Shown here piece by piece: positions 1-9,695 of a DNA stretch of 64,000 bases (position 1 is the stretch's first letter; each line of letters begins with the position of its first letter). The notes below the pieces were generated by a model that saw nothing but the letters and a program-made list of their open reading frames with translations, did not search any database and was not told where the DNA came from. Source of the DNA: Spirosoma lacussanchae (GTDB taxonomy: Bacteria > Bacteroidota > Bacteroidia > Cytophagales > Spirosomataceae). A program made the translations under genes and the position numbers. Location: NCBI RefSeq assembly GCF_005870035.1, contig NZ_SWJG01000003.1:62001-126000 (forward strand). The letters run 5' to 3'.

Positions 1-1
1 G

Positions 2-3000
2 AGCCGCCGAACCGACGATCGGGCCTCGGCCGACCCCCGTACCTGGGATCTGCGCCGACTGGTGGCCGAATCCGTCACCGCCTACGAAGCCTCGCTGAAG
101 CCGCTCGATCTGCTCCGGAAAACGCCCGTTTCCGCTTTCGATCTAATTATTGAGAAAGGCGATGCGGAGTCGCGGCTGCTGCGGCCAACGCTTTACGACT
201 TTCTGGCGCATCGGGCGCTGACTTTTTACCGGAACACAGAACCCGACATCATCCGGCCTGCCAACCGGTTCGCGCTGGACCAACCGGCTTACCTGGCCGA
301 TGCGGCCACGTTTCTGAAAACACCGCTCACCAGCTCCGATACGCTCTCGCTCCGATTCCGGGCGTTGCAGCTTTATCAGCGTCTGATGGCGTTTCATGAG
401 GCCGATACCAATCCGTTGCCGCTGGCGGTGCTCGATGCCGACCGGCTGGCGTTCGTGCATCAGTACAGCATCCTGCCCAACAAAGATTTGCGCTACCAGC
501 AGGCGCTGGAGCAGCGGCTCAAATCCATTCGTAACCAGCCAGCCGAGCCGTTCTATGGGCTGGCGCTGGTCACGTTATGGAGCGAACTGAGCAACCAGCG
601 CCCAGCCGGTGGCTGGCGACGGCGGGCGGCTGATCTGGCGGCCGATCTGCTCAAACGATTCCCCCAGACTACGCCCGAGACCACTAACCTGCGGCAGCTG
701 CTCGACCGGTTCAGAACCCCGCTGGTCACTGTACAGGTCGAAGAAGGCAACGCGCCCAACAAACCCATCCGGGCGTCGGTCACGTACCAGAACGTGCCGA
801 CCCTCTACTACCGCCTGATTAAAACCAGTGTCGATGATCAGAACCGGGTCGACCGTCGGCAGAATCCCGACGATGGCAAAGGGTTGGCGCGGCAGTATCT
901 GAAACGGCCCGTTTTACTCCAGGGCTCGGTCAGCCTGCCCGACGATGGCGATCTGCAGTCACACCGGACCGAAATAGCCCTGCCTGCCCTGCCGCTGGGG
1001 CATTATGTGGTGCTGATTGCCAACAAACCCGATATGTCGGAGGCTACTGAGGTGCTGACCTACACGCGGCTTCACGTGACGCATATCGGGTACCTGATCG
1101 GGCATCGGCCGGTGCCGGTTAAACCCGTTGGGTCGGGCCAGTCCGATGATCTCGACAATCATTACACGCGTGACCCCAAGCTGTATGTGCTGAACCGGCA
1201 AACGGGCCAGCCCCTGCCCAACGCGCGGGTCGAGCTGTTCGAGCAGGTCTATGTCAACAATTACCAGGAGCATCGGCGGCTCAACACCATGCGCACCGAC
1301 GCTACGGGCGGGCTGGTGGTACCTGACAAGGTTGTACAGGGCAATCGTAGTTACCGGTTCCGGATCGTTACCCGACTCGATACCATCGATACCGAACCCA
1401 TATACTGGCCCGGCTACCAGCGGACCGAATCGAACACCGGCGAGGACGAGATCCGGGCGCTGCTCTTCACCGACCGGGCCATCTACCGGCCTGGGCAGCC
1501 GATCTTTTTCAAGGGCGTGCTGTACAAAGGCAAAACCGATGACTACCGGGTAGCGGCAGGTACGCAAACGCAGGCCACGCTGGTCGATGTAAATGGCGAA
1601 ACGGTATCCTCCCTGACGCTGACCAGCAACGCCTTCGGTACGGTAGATGGTCAGTTTACGGCCCCAACCGGTCGGCTGACGGGCGACATGAGCATCCGGA
1701 TCGAAAACAGCCAGACCAGCGTTCGGGTCGAAGAATATAAACGCCCCACGTTCGAGGTAAAAGCCGCCCCGCTGAAAGGCAGTTATAAACTGGGGCAGCC
1801 AGTATCGGTAACGGCTACGGCTAAAACCTTTGCGGGGGCAGTCGTCGACGGCGCTTCGGTACGCTACCGGATTACGCGCCAGCTCAAACCGCGCTGGATC
1901 TGGTGGGAGTGGAGCAACTACATACCGACGGGTCGTCAGGGCCTGCCGGTCGGGCCCGAAACCGAAATTGCCAACGGTACGCTCACGACCGATGCTACCG
2001 GCGCGGTGTCGCTCACGTTCGTGGCTCAGCCCGACTCGCTCATCGATCGACAGACCAATCCGACTTTCAACTTCGTCGTCATCATTGACGTAACTGACGC
2101 GACCGGCGAAACCCGTTCGACCCAGCAAAGCCTCTCGATTGGGTACTCGGCCCTGACGGCTACGCTCAACCTGCCCCCGCAGCTCGACAACCGCGACCAG
2201 TCCGTATCCATCCGCGTGACCAACGCCGGGGGCGAGCGCGTACCCGTAAGCGGTCAGCTAACCCTGTCGCCCCTGACTCCGCCCCGGCAAGCCCTGCGCA
2301 AACGCCTGTGGGAAGCGCCCGACCGATATGCGCTGAGCCGGGAGGCCTTTAAAAAACTGTTTCCTACGGATGTCTATGCCGATGAAGACAAGCTGACCAA
2401 CTGGCCCAAAGGCGCTGCCGTCGAGACGGTGTCGATCAACCAGACCGACACGCTGAAGCTGGCCCTGAGCCGCTATCCGGCCGGTATCTATGCCGCCGAC
2501 CTCCGCGTGACCGATGCGGCTGGCGAGAGCACTACCCTGACGCAGTACGTTACCATTACAACCGAGGCCCAGCCGTTCGTTATGGCCCGGCCCGACGGCT
2601 GGGTGAAGGCGCTGAACACTGAAGGCAAACCCGGTCAGTCGGTTGCTTTTCTGCTGGGGGGAGGCCCCGGCCCGGTGCTGATGCGGGTAGCAAACAGGGG
2701 AGTAATTCGGGAGGAGCGCTGGATCAAACTGACCGACGAACCCACCCGGGTCGAGGTGCCCATCATCAGCGACTACCAGAACGGAATTTCCGTATGGTTT
2801 ACAAAAGTGCAGGACGGCCGCAAGCTGGACGTAGCCAAACCCATCACCCTGTCGAAACCCGACCGAACGCTGCGGATCGAAACCCTGACGTTCCGCGATT
2901 TGCTTAAACCCGGGCAGGCCGAGCAATGGACGCTCCGGGTCAGCGGGCCGGGTAACGAACAGGTGCTGTCAGAACTGGTGGCTACTTTGTATGACGCATC

Positions 3001-5761
3001 GCTGGATGCGTTTGTGCCGCTCAACTGGCCCAGTGGTCCGGAAAACCCGATCCTTTTCCATGACGGTGGTTTACAGTGGATGCCAGCCAACTTCAAAACT
3101 GTTACGAGCAATCTGTTTTGGTATAACTACCGGGACCGGCAGCCGATCGGCCGCCGGTATGACGCGCTGGCCAGCTTCGGCGGAGACAGGTTGCCTTCGT
3201 TGCGGACATTGCAGGAGGGTATATCCGCAGGCTACGGCCGGGGCGGGGCGGGTGTTCTCCGGGCAGCGGCACCCCGCAAGTCGTTAAGCGGAGCCGTGGC
3301 TAAGGTAGCGACGATGGAAGAGGCCAGTGATAATGTGGTGGAGTTACGCGAAGCGATAGCCGCCGAAAGGCCGACATCGACTACCACCAGCCCGTCGGTT
3401 TCACCGCGCCGTAACTTCAGCGAAACTGCGTTCTTCTTCCCCAAACTACAGACCGATGCGCAGGGTCGGGTGCTGCTCAGCTTCACCATGCCCGAAGCCC
3501 TCACGCGCTGGCGGCTGCTGGCGTTTGCGCATACGCCCGACCTGAAAACCGGCTCGTTCGAGCGTACCGTCGTGACGCAGAAAGAGCTGATGATCACGGG
3601 TAACCTGCCCCGCTTCCTGCGCGAAGGCGACACGCTCCGGCTAACTGCCCGCGTCAACAACCTGTCCGACAAATCGCTCAGCGGCACGGCCCGGATCGAC
3701 GCCATCGACCCCGTTACCGGCCAGTCGCTCACCACCGCCCTCTTCGGGCCGGGCCGGGTTTCGCCCAATCAGGCGTTTACGGCCGCTAAAGGACTGAGCG
3801 CAGCCGTAGCCTGGACGGTCATCGTGCCTCCCGGGCTGGAGAACGTAACGATCCGCAAATCGGCTTCGGCCGGCGACTTTACCGATGCCGAAGAGCGAAC
3901 CGTTCCCGTGCTGCCCAACCGGATGCTCGTGTTGGACAGCCAGCCGTTCTACGTGAACGGAGGAGGCAAAAAAGAAGTACGGCTGAATGCACTGGCCAGT
4001 CAGTCGCCCGAGTTGCCGCTGTCGGCCGAGCGGCTGACGGTTGAGCTGACCAGCAACCCGGTCTGGACCGCCCTGCAAAGTTTGCCGTACCTGAACGAAT
4101 TTCCGTACGAGTGTGCCGAGCAGCTGTTCAGCCGGTTCTACGCCAATGCGCTGGCCAGCCGCATCGTCAGCGCCCGCCCCGAGATTCGGGCCGTAGCCGA
4201 CGCCTGGGCCAAAAAAGCACCGGCCAACCCGCTCGAAACGAACTCCGAGCTGAAAAGCGTCACCCTCGACGAAACCCCCTGGCGACGCGATGCCCGCGAC
4301 CAGACCCGCCAACAGGCGCAGATCGGCCGGTTTTTGCAGGCAGACAATCTGCTGGCCGGGCAGGAACAGGCCCTGCGGAAACTTCAGTTGTTACAGGCCG
4401 CGAACGGCGGCTTCGTCTGGTTTGCGGGTATGCCCATCGACCGAACCGTTTCGCTGCATCTGCTGGCGGGCTTCGGCCACCTGACCCGACTGGGGGTAAC
4501 CCTGCCCGAAAGTCAGCAGCAGCTGGCTACCGGGCTGCAAACGCGAGCCCTGCCCTTTGTCGATGAAACCGCCCGGCAGTGGGTGCAGATGCACAAACAG
4601 CGGAAACAGGCTGGTTACGATACGTTCTGGGCTGTTCAGTACCTCTATGCCCGGTCGTTCTACCCGGCTCAGCCCATAGCCGACAAAGCCGTTCGGGACT
4701 ATATTCAGAACCACATCACGAAAAACTGGTCAACAATGGGTATTCAGGAGCAGGCCCTGACGGCGCTGGCCCTGTACCGGCTGGGCGATCGTCAAACCCC
4801 GGTAGCTATCCTGAAGTCGCTCGGCGAACGGGCTGCGCAGTCCGACGAGCTGGGTATGTACTGGCCCGCCAACAAACCGGGCTATGCCTGGCAGCAGGCT
4901 CCCATCGAAACGCAGGCATTGCTGATCGAAGCGTTTCAGGAAATTCTGAACGATACCAAATCGGTTAATGCCATGAAGCAATGGCTGCTGAGCCAGAAAC
5001 GGACGCAGGCCTGGCCAAGTACCAAAGCCACCACCGAGGCTATTTATGCGCTGTTGCTCAACGGTGATGACTGGCTGAACACTCAGGCCACAACGGAGCT
5101 GCGGGTGGGTGGCCGACCGGTCGATGTGGCCGCAGCGGGCCCGGTAGGCTACCAGAAAGTAACGTACCAGCCCGCCGAGATCAAACCGGAGCTGGGCGTA
5201 GTCACCGTCAGCAAAACCGGCAGCGGCCCGGCCTGGGGCGGTATCTATTACCAGCACTTCGAACCCCTTGACCGCGTAACGCCCTCGTCGGCCATCAAAA
5301 CGGCCATGGGCAACCTGACCGTAACGAAGCAGCTGTTTCTGGAACGCGACAGCCCGGCTGGCCCCGTCAGCACGCTCGTCACCGACAAAACCGCCCTGAA
5401 ACCCGGCGATCGGCTGCGGGTTCGGCTCGAAGTGCGTACCGATCGGGACATGCAGTATGTACACCTGAAAGACAGCCGCGCGTCGGGTTTTGAACCAGCG
5501 GCCGACGGCGCCGGGGCCGTTTTGTCGGGCTACCGGTATCAGAATGGACTGGGTTACTACGAAGCCCCCCGCGACGCCAGCACGGACTTCTACCTGGACC
5601 AGCTGCCGGTCGGTACCCACGTGTTCGAGTATGGCCTGCGGGTGGTGCATACCGGCGATTATGCGAGTGGGGTTGCTACGATCCAGTGTTTCTACGCACC
5701 CGAGCTCGCGGCTCGGTCGGTCGGTACGCGCGTGCATGTACCCGCCCCCGCCGGGCGTTGA
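2..5761 (+). CDS. alpha-2-macroglobulin family protein (5' end outside window)
   Basis: Large bacterial alpha-2-macroglobulin, a periplasmic or surface-anchored protease trap. The reading frame is open from base 2, so the true start and any signal peptide lie left of the window. Near base 1465 there is a typical MG2 signature (TDRAIYRPGQ). Near 3430-3530 is the conserved A2M segment (PEALTRWRLLAFAH). The thioester motif CAEQ is intact at 4112-4123 and is followed by the helical thioester domain. Known family members of this class cross-link attacking proteases through the Cys-Gln thioester. No pbpC-type partner gene is visible downstream, unlike in enterobacteria. The family assignment is firm; the substrate and location are inferred. 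Confidence 0.93.
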   Translation, partial: SRRTDDRASADPRTWDLRRLVAESVTAYEASLKPLDLLRKTPVSAFDLIIEKGDAESRLLRPTLYDFLAHRALTFYRNTEPDIIRPANRFALDQPAYLADAATFLKTPLTSSDTLSLRFRALQLYQRLMAFHEADTNPLPLAVLDADRLAFVHQYSILPNKDLRYQQALEQRLKSIRNQPAEPFYGLALVTLWSELSNQRPAGGWRRRAADLAADLLKRFPQTTPETTNLRQLLDRFRTPLVTVQVEEGNAPNKPIRASVTYQNVPTLYYRLIKTSVDDQNRVDRRQNPDDGKGLARQYLKRPVLLQGSVSLPDDGDLQSHRTEIALPALPLGHYVVLIANKPDMSEATEVLTYTRLHVTHIGYLIGHRPVPVKPVGSGQSDDLDNHYTRDPKLYVLNRQTGQPLPNARVELFEQVYVNNYQEHRRLNTMRTDATGGLVVPDKVVQGNRSYRFRIVTRLDTIDTEPIYWPGYQRTESNTGEDEIRALLFTDRAIYRPGQPIFFKGVLYKGKTDDYRVAAGTQTQATLVDVNGETVSSLTLTSNAFGTVDGQFTAPTGRLTGDMSIRIENSQTSVRVEEYKRPTFEVKAAPLKGSYKLGQPVSVTATAKTFAGAVVDGASVRYRITRQLKPRWIWWEWSNYIPTGRQGLPVGPETEIANGTLTTDATGAVSLTFVAQPDSLIDRQTNPTFNFVVIIDVTDATGETRSTQQSLSIGYSALTATLNLPPQLDNRDQSVSIRVTNAGGERVPVSGQLTLSPLTPPRQALRKRLWEAPDRYALSREAFKKLFPTDVYADEDKLTNWPKGAAVETVSINQTDTLKLALSRYPAGIYAADLRVTDAAGESTTLTQYVTITTEAQPFVMARPDGWVKALNTEGKPGQSVAFLLGGGPGPVLMRVANRGVIREERWIKLTDEPTRVEVPIISDYQNGISVWFTKVQDGRKLDVAKPITLSKPDRTLRIETLTFRDLLKPGQAEQWTLRVSGPGNEQVLSELVATLYDASLDAFVPLNWPSGPENPILFHDGGLQWMPANFKTVTSNLFWYNYRDRQPIGRRYDALASFGGDRLPSLRTLQEGISAGYGRGGAGVLRAAAPRKSLSGAVAKVATMEEASDNVVELREAIAAERPTSTTTSPSVSPRRNFSETAFFFPKLQTDAQGRVLLSFTMPEALTRWRLLAFAHTPDLKTGSFERTVVTQKELMITGNLPRFLREGDTLRLTARVNNLSDKSLSGTARIDAIDPVTGQSLTTALFGPGRVSPNQAFTAAKGLSAAVAWTVIVPPGLENVTIRKSASAGDFTDAEERTVPVLPNRMLVLDSQPFYVNGGGKKEVRLNALASQSPELPLSAERLTVELTSNPVWTALQSLPYLNEFPYECAEQLFSRFYANALASRIVSARPEIRAVADAWAKKAPANPLETNSELKSVTLDETPWRRDARDQTRQQAQIGRFLQADNLLAGQEQALRKLQLLQAANGGFVWFAGMPIDRTVSLHLLAGFGHLTRLGVTLPESQQQLATGLQTRALPFVDETARQWVQMHKQRKQAGYDTFWAVQYLYARSFYPAQPIADKAVRDYIQNHITKNWSTMGIQEQALTALALYRLGDRQTPVAILKSLGERAAQSDELGMYWPANKPGYAWQQAPIETQALLIEAFQEILNDTKSVNAMKQWLLSQKRTQAWPSTKATTEAIYALLLNGDDWLNTQATTELRVGGRPVDVAAAGPVGYQKVTYQPAEIKPELGVVTVSKTGSGPAWGGIYYQHFEPLDRVTPSSAIKTAMGNLTVTKQLFLERDSPAGPVSTLVTDKTALKPGDRLRVRLEVRTDRDMQYVHLKDSRASGFEPAADGAGAVLSGYRYQNGLGYYEAPRDASTDFYLDQLPVGTHVFEYGLRVVHTGDYASGVATIQCFYAPELAARSVGTRVHVPAPAGR

Positions 5762-5867
5762 GAAGCGGTGGCCTGAGCAGGCGGTTAACAGCGTTCAACG
5801 GCTGTTCAGGCCATTTTTGCCGCGGAAGCTGCGGGGCCTGGGGCCGGGTTTGGCGCGGTAAAATGTG

Positions 5868-5875
5868 TAAATTTG
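5868..5875 (+). promoter_or_regulatory. -7 promoter box of dinB
   Basis: TAAATTTG matches the Bacteroidota -7 consensus TAnnTTTG exactly. It ends four bases before the dinB ATG, so the predicted transcription start coincides with the start codon (leaderless mRNA). A TTTG at 5849-5852 could be the -33 element, but the 15-base spacing is short. Confidence 0.5.
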
Positions 5876-5879
5876 TCGG

Positions 5880-6974
5880 ATGCCTGCTCAACCCGAACAG
5901 CCCGCCATTCGCCGGATTATCCATATCGATATGGATGCCTTCTACGCGTCGGTCGAGCAGCGCGACAATCCCGAATTACGGGGTAAACCGGTGGCGGTAG
6001 GGGGTTCGCGGGCGCGGGGTGTGGTGGCCGCGGCCAGTTACGAAGCCCGCGTATATGGAGTCAGGTCGGCCATGGCGTCGGTAACGGCCATCCGGCAGTG
6101 TCCGGAGCTAATCTTCGTCAAGCCCCGGTTCGAGGTGTATAAGGCCGTATCGGCCCAGATCCGGGCGGTGTTTGCGGACTATACACCCCTAATCGAACCG
6201 CTCTCGCTCGATGAAGCCTACCTCGACGTAACCGAAAATCGGGCTGGCCTGCCGTCGGCAACGGACATGGCCCGGCAGATCAAAGCAAAAATCCGCGAAA
6301 CCACCGGACTGACGGCCTCGGCCGGGGTGTCGTATAACAAGTTCCTGGCCAAGCTGGCATCCGATCATCAGAAACCCGACGGGCTGTTTGTGATCAAACC
6401 CGCCGATGGCCCCCGCTTCGTTGAAACCCTGCTGGTCGGGCAGTTTCACGGGATCGGTCGCGTGACGGCGCAAAAAATGAACGCATTGGGCATCTTCACC
6501 GGGCTCGACCTCCGCCAGCAGTCGGTGGCGTTTTTGCAGCGCCACTTCGGCAAGGCGGGCCAGTACTACTACCAGATTGCGCGCGGCATCGACGACCGGC
6601 CCGTCAACCCCGACCGGGTCCGGAAGTCGGTTGGGTCCGAGAATACCTTCGAGACGGATTTGCATGAGGTACCCGAGCTGCTGGACGGCCTGCACCCCCT
6701 GGCCGAGGAGGTCTGGCAGTACTGCCAGGGCCGGGGTATCCGGGGGCGCACCGTCACGGTCAAGATTAAGTTTGCCGACTTCCGGCAGATTACCCGCAGC
6801 CGCACGCTGTTATCGGCCGTTCCGTCGCAGGCGGTGCTGGCGCAGGTGGCGGGTGAGCTCTTGCAGAGCGTTCTGCCCGTTAGCCAGGGAATTCGGTTGC
6901 TGGGGGTGTCGCTCTCGGGGCTGAATACGGAAGAAACCACGGGCAGTGGTCAGCTAACCCTGTTTGGTGACTAG
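5880..6974 (+). CDS. dinB: DNA polymerase IV (Y family)
   Basis: Translesion polymerase that extends past damaged bases. The 364-residue length is normal for the family. The catalytic carboxylates are visible: Asp17 in DMDAFYASVE, and Asp111/Glu112 in SLDEAYLDV. The little-finger region follows, and the last residues (QLTLFGD, 358-364) form a textbook sliding-clamp binding motif, so the protein should be recruited by DnaN. The start at 5880 is chosen because the catalytic motif begins at residue 17 and a -7 box lies immediately upstream. No SOS box was recognised. It stands alone, not in an operon with the macroglobulin gene, from which it is separated by 118 bases. Confidence 0.96.
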   Translation: MPAQPEQPAIRRIIHIDMDAFYASVEQRDNPELRGKPVAVGGSRARGVVAAASYEARVYGVRSAMASVTAIRQCPELIFVKPRFEVYKAVSAQIRAVFADYTPLIEPLSLDEAYLDVTENRAGLPSATDMARQIKAKIRETTGLTASAGVSYNKFLAKLASDHQKPDGLFVIKPADGPRFVETLLVGQFHGIGRVTAQKMNALGIFTGLDLRQQSVAFLQRHFGKAGQYYYQIARGIDDRPVNPDRVRKSVGSENTFETDLHEVPELLDGLHPLAEEVWQYCQGRGIRGRTVTVKIKFADFRQITRSRTLLSAVPSQAVLAQVAGELLQSVLPVSQGIRLLGVSLSGLNTEETTGSGQLTLFGD

Positions 6975-7069
6975 GATCGCGCCGATGACCGTTCGCTCAA
7001 TGGGCCGTTTCGGCTGTTAGCCCGGGCGGGCTGGCTTCGACTAAGGGTTCAGATTAACATAGCTGAACG

Positions 7070-7651
7070 ATGAAAACTATACTGACTACCGGGCTGGCGT
7101 TGCTGATGGCAACGGGCCTGACCAACTGTGGCGACAAAGAAACGGTAAAGCCATCCGAACAGGCACTGACCAGCTTTATGAGTGCTGAGAGTACCCTAAC
7201 TCCCAGCGTACGTACTTCCGGCCCATGGGAACTGGGGGTTGTATTCAGCTCGTCGGTGGCGGGGAGGCTTACCCAGGTAGGTAGCAAAATGCCCGAGCCC
7301 GGCACGTATCGCGTCATCATCTGGGATTTTGATACCAAACAATCGGTACGGCAAAAGACTGTAGAACAAACCGCCCCCGACAAACTGACCATGGCCGACA
7401 TCGAATCGCTGGCCCTGGTTGCCAACAAGAAATACGTAATCAGCATCAACAGCCAGTCGGGCGGCACCAACAAGAAATACGGAGCGGCCTACAAAACGGG
7501 GGGTGGCGAGTTCATGCCGTTTACCAAAGGCAGTATTCTGGTTTATAATGCCTGCTACCGGCTAACGGCCCCGGCGCTGTTTCCCGACGCTGTACAGAAT
7601 GTGAAAAGCGAACTGTACGGCTATCCGGAGTTTACGTTTATCCCTGACTGA
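7070..7651 (+). CDS. putative lipoprotein of unknown function
   Basis: 193 residues that I do not recognise as a family. The N-terminus (MKTILTTGLALLMATGLTNC) is a short signal peptide ending in Cys20. The residue before the Cys is Asn, so the lipobox is imperfect, but the layout fits a Bacteroidota lipoprotein. The mature part is rich in Thr, Ser and Val and looks like a small secreted beta domain. The inverted repeat TTCAG/CTGAA sits just upstream of the start. It is followed convergently by the amine oxidase gene 18 bases away. Function unknown. Confidence 0.7.
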   Translation: MKTILTTGLALLMATGLTNCGDKETVKPSEQALTSFMSAESTLTPSVRTSGPWELGVVFSSSVAGRLTQVGSKMPEPGTYRVIIWDFDTKQSVRQKTVEQTAPDKLTMADIESLALVANKKYVISINSQSGGTNKKYGAAYKTGGGEFMPFTKGSILVYNACYRLTAPALFPDAVQNVKSELYGYPEFTFIPD

Positions 7652-7669
7652 GCCGGTTCGTAAAAGCCG

Positions 7670-9022
7670 TCAGTCCGTAACCTCGCGGGCCACGCGCTCG
7701 CCGGAGCGTACGGCCCCCTCGATATAGCCGTTCCAGACATCGGACGTCTCGGTGCCGGCCCAGTGGATTCGCCCGACGGGTTGCCGCAGGGCCGGGCCCG
7801 CGCTGGTCCAGAAACCGGGCTGCGGCACGGCCGCGTAGCAGCCTTTGCTCCAGGCTTCGTTCAGAAACGAATGGTCGAGGTACCGGCGCGGGCGGGCGGC
7901 TTCCGGGCCGAAAAACGTCGCAAACGACTGCAGGGCTGATGCTCGCCGTTCGTTGTCCGACAGCAGCGAGAAGTCCCGGGCTTTACTACCCAGCACAAAC
8001 CCCATCAGTATACCCTGGCTGCCATCCCTGGGCGAGTTATCGAAGGTAACGCTGATGGGTCCGTCGGGGGTAGCGGCCAGGCCGTTCAGGCCCTGGTCGC
8101 GCCAGAACGGCCGGTCGTAGATGGCGTAACATTTCCAGACGGCTCCCATCGGCAGCTGCGTCATCAGCTGCTGTCGCTGGGGCGGCAGGGCGGGCTCGAA
8201 CCGGATGTCGGCCTGTAACGCGGGCGGAATGGCGACAACAACCCGGCTGGCCCTGTACGTAGTCGTGTCGGTGGTGACCTCTACTTGTGCGTCGGTCTGG
8301 TTGATGGTTCGTACGGGGGCGTTGAACACGATCCGGTCGGCGAAGGTAGCGGCCATCCGGTCGGCAATGGTCTGCGCGCCCCCCACAAACCGCTCCGCCT
8401 GCGCGCCGTTCTTTACGTTCATGAGCGTATCCAGATCCCGACCCGACCGGATGTAAAACAGCGCATGTAACAGCGAGAAATCAGCCGGATCGGCGGCCCA
8501 GATGGCGCCTACGGCAATGGTGAAGAACTGGCGGGCCGTTTCGTAGCCCATCTGCCCGTTCATCCAGTCGGCCAGCGTCTGGCTGTCGAGCTGGCGGGCA
8601 TTGGGCGTGTTCCAGGGTTCGGCGAGGTCAACCGTTTTCGAGAGTTTATTGATTCGTTTGATGGCCGCGTCCAGACTCAGCAGCGAAAACAGCGGCAGGG
8701 GTGGAATGAGGCCTTTGTAGCGTTTGACCTTTCCCCGAAAATACTGGGTGCTTTTGCCGGTATCGTAAGTGGGGAACGTGTCGACGCTGAACGTGCGGCC
8801 CAGCGCATACAGCCGATCCTGCGTTGGACCAACCCAGGCCCCGCCCAGGTCGACGTACGAGCCGTCATCGAAGCGTTGCGTATGCACCCGACCGCCTACC
8901 CGGTCGCGGGCTTCGAGCAGCAGCACGGTTTTGCCGGCTTTAATGAGTTCATAGGCCGCGGTCAGACCCGCATAACCCGCTCCCACGACAAGTACGTCGT
9001 ACGGCTTTTTATCATCGGTCAT
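7670..9022 (-). CDS. flavin monoamine oxidase family protein
   Basis: FAD-dependent amine oxidase of 450 residues. The N-terminal Rossmann motif GAGYAGLTAAYELIKAG and the following EARDRVGGR bind FAD. The C-terminal segment GRIHWAGTETSDVWNGYIEGA is the typical second FAD-contacting region of monoamine and polyamine oxidases. The family oxidises primary or secondary amines to aldehyde or imine with release of hydrogen peroxide; the substrate here cannot be told. No signal peptide is seen, so it is probably cytoplasmic. It is transcribed alone, with no neighbouring transporter or catabolic genes. Confidence 0.9.
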   Translation of the reverse strand: MTDDKKPYDVLVVGAGYAGLTAAYELIKAGKTVLLLEARDRVGGRVHTQRFDDGSYVDLGGAWVGPTQDRLYALGRTFSVDTFPTYDTGKSTQYFRGKVKRYKGLIPPLPLFSLLSLDAAIKRINKLSKTVDLAEPWNTPNARQLDSQTLADWMNGQMGYETARQFFTIAVGAIWAADPADFSLLHALFYIRSGRDLDTLMNVKNGAQAERFVGGAQTIADRMAATFADRIVFNAPVRTINQTDAQVEVTTDTTTYRASRVVVAIPPALQADIRFEPALPPQRQQLMTQLPMGAVWKCYAIYDRPFWRDQGLNGLAATPDGPISVTFDNSPRDGSQGILMGFVLGSKARDFSLLSDNERRASALQSFATFFGPEAARPRRYLDHSFLNEAWSKGCYAAVPQPGFWTSAGPALRQPVGRIHWAGTETSDVWNGYIEGAVRSGERVAREVTD

Positions 9023-9096
9023 GGTTGGTTCAGGAATCGTACCCTAACCTACACAAAAACCATGACCTGGTAAAGAAATCACGCCTGGCTCCAGCG

Positions 9097-9225
9097 GGGC
9101 GACATGTCCATAGCCGCAACCAATGCCATTCAAGATTTAGCCCCGCTGGGGCTGTATATGGTTCCTATCGCTATGGGCTGATAGCAGATCGCCCCTGCCG
9201 GGCTTAGGTGCTGGCAGGGGCGATC
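9097..9225. repeat. two intergenic palindromes
   Basis: The 264-base gap between the amine oxidase and the holin-like gene holds no gene. It contains two strong inverted repeats. One is a wide-spaced pair built on CCAGCGGGGC (from 9100) and GCCCCGCTGG (around 9140). The other is a perfect hairpin with 13-bp arms (9187-9199 and 9213-9225, GATCGCCCCTGCC and its complement). Neither is followed by a T run, so they look more like dispersed palindromic repeats than terminators. Confidence 0.55.
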
Positions 9226-9286
9226 AGGATACTAAATGAATTGGCGTCGGCGAGTCAGCTGGATGGCAATCGAACCGCCGGTCAGT

Positions 9287-9622
9287 TTATACGATGGCGT
9301 CGATGAGGGCCGTAATGATGGAGACGACAATACTGAACAGCAGTGCGGCTATGAAACCACTCACGGCAAAGCCCGGAACCAGGTAGGCCGTCAGATAAAC
9401 CATCAGCACGTTCAGCACCAGCAGAAACAGACCCAGGGTCAGAATCGTAATGGGAATGGTAAGAACCGTCAGGATCGGCTTGATAAAGGCGTTCAGGAAA
9501 CCCAGTACAATGGCCACGATCAGGTAGGTAGCTGGCCCGCCCGATACGGTGATGCCCGGAATGAACATACTGGCGACGTAAACAGCTACGGCGCTGATAA
9601 GGATGCGAATGATGAGACCCAT
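9287..9622 (-). CDS. phage holin family protein (YvlD/DUF360-like membrane protein)
   Basis: 111-residue protein made almost entirely of four hydrophobic segments (about residues 3-23, 30-52, 57-80 and 88-110). It includes the conserved pattern NAFIKPILTVLTIPITILTLG typical of the YvlD/phage-holin-like family widespread in bacterial chromosomes. The name is historical; nothing here points to phage lysis, and a role in envelope stress is only suggested for relatives. It lies downstream of hisIE on the same strand, 73 bases away, so some read-through from the trp operon is possible. Confidence 0.85.
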   Translation of the reverse strand: MGLIIRILISAVAVYVASMFIPGITVSGGPATYLIVAIVLGFLNAFIKPILTVLTIPITILTLGLFLLVLNVLMVYLTAYLVPGFAVSGFIAALLFSIVVSIITALIDAIV

Positions 9623-9695
9623 AGTGGAAAGTTTTCAGTGATCGGTTATTCGTTTCGGAAAGTCGAAACTGCAAATTTTAACCGACAACGGAAAA

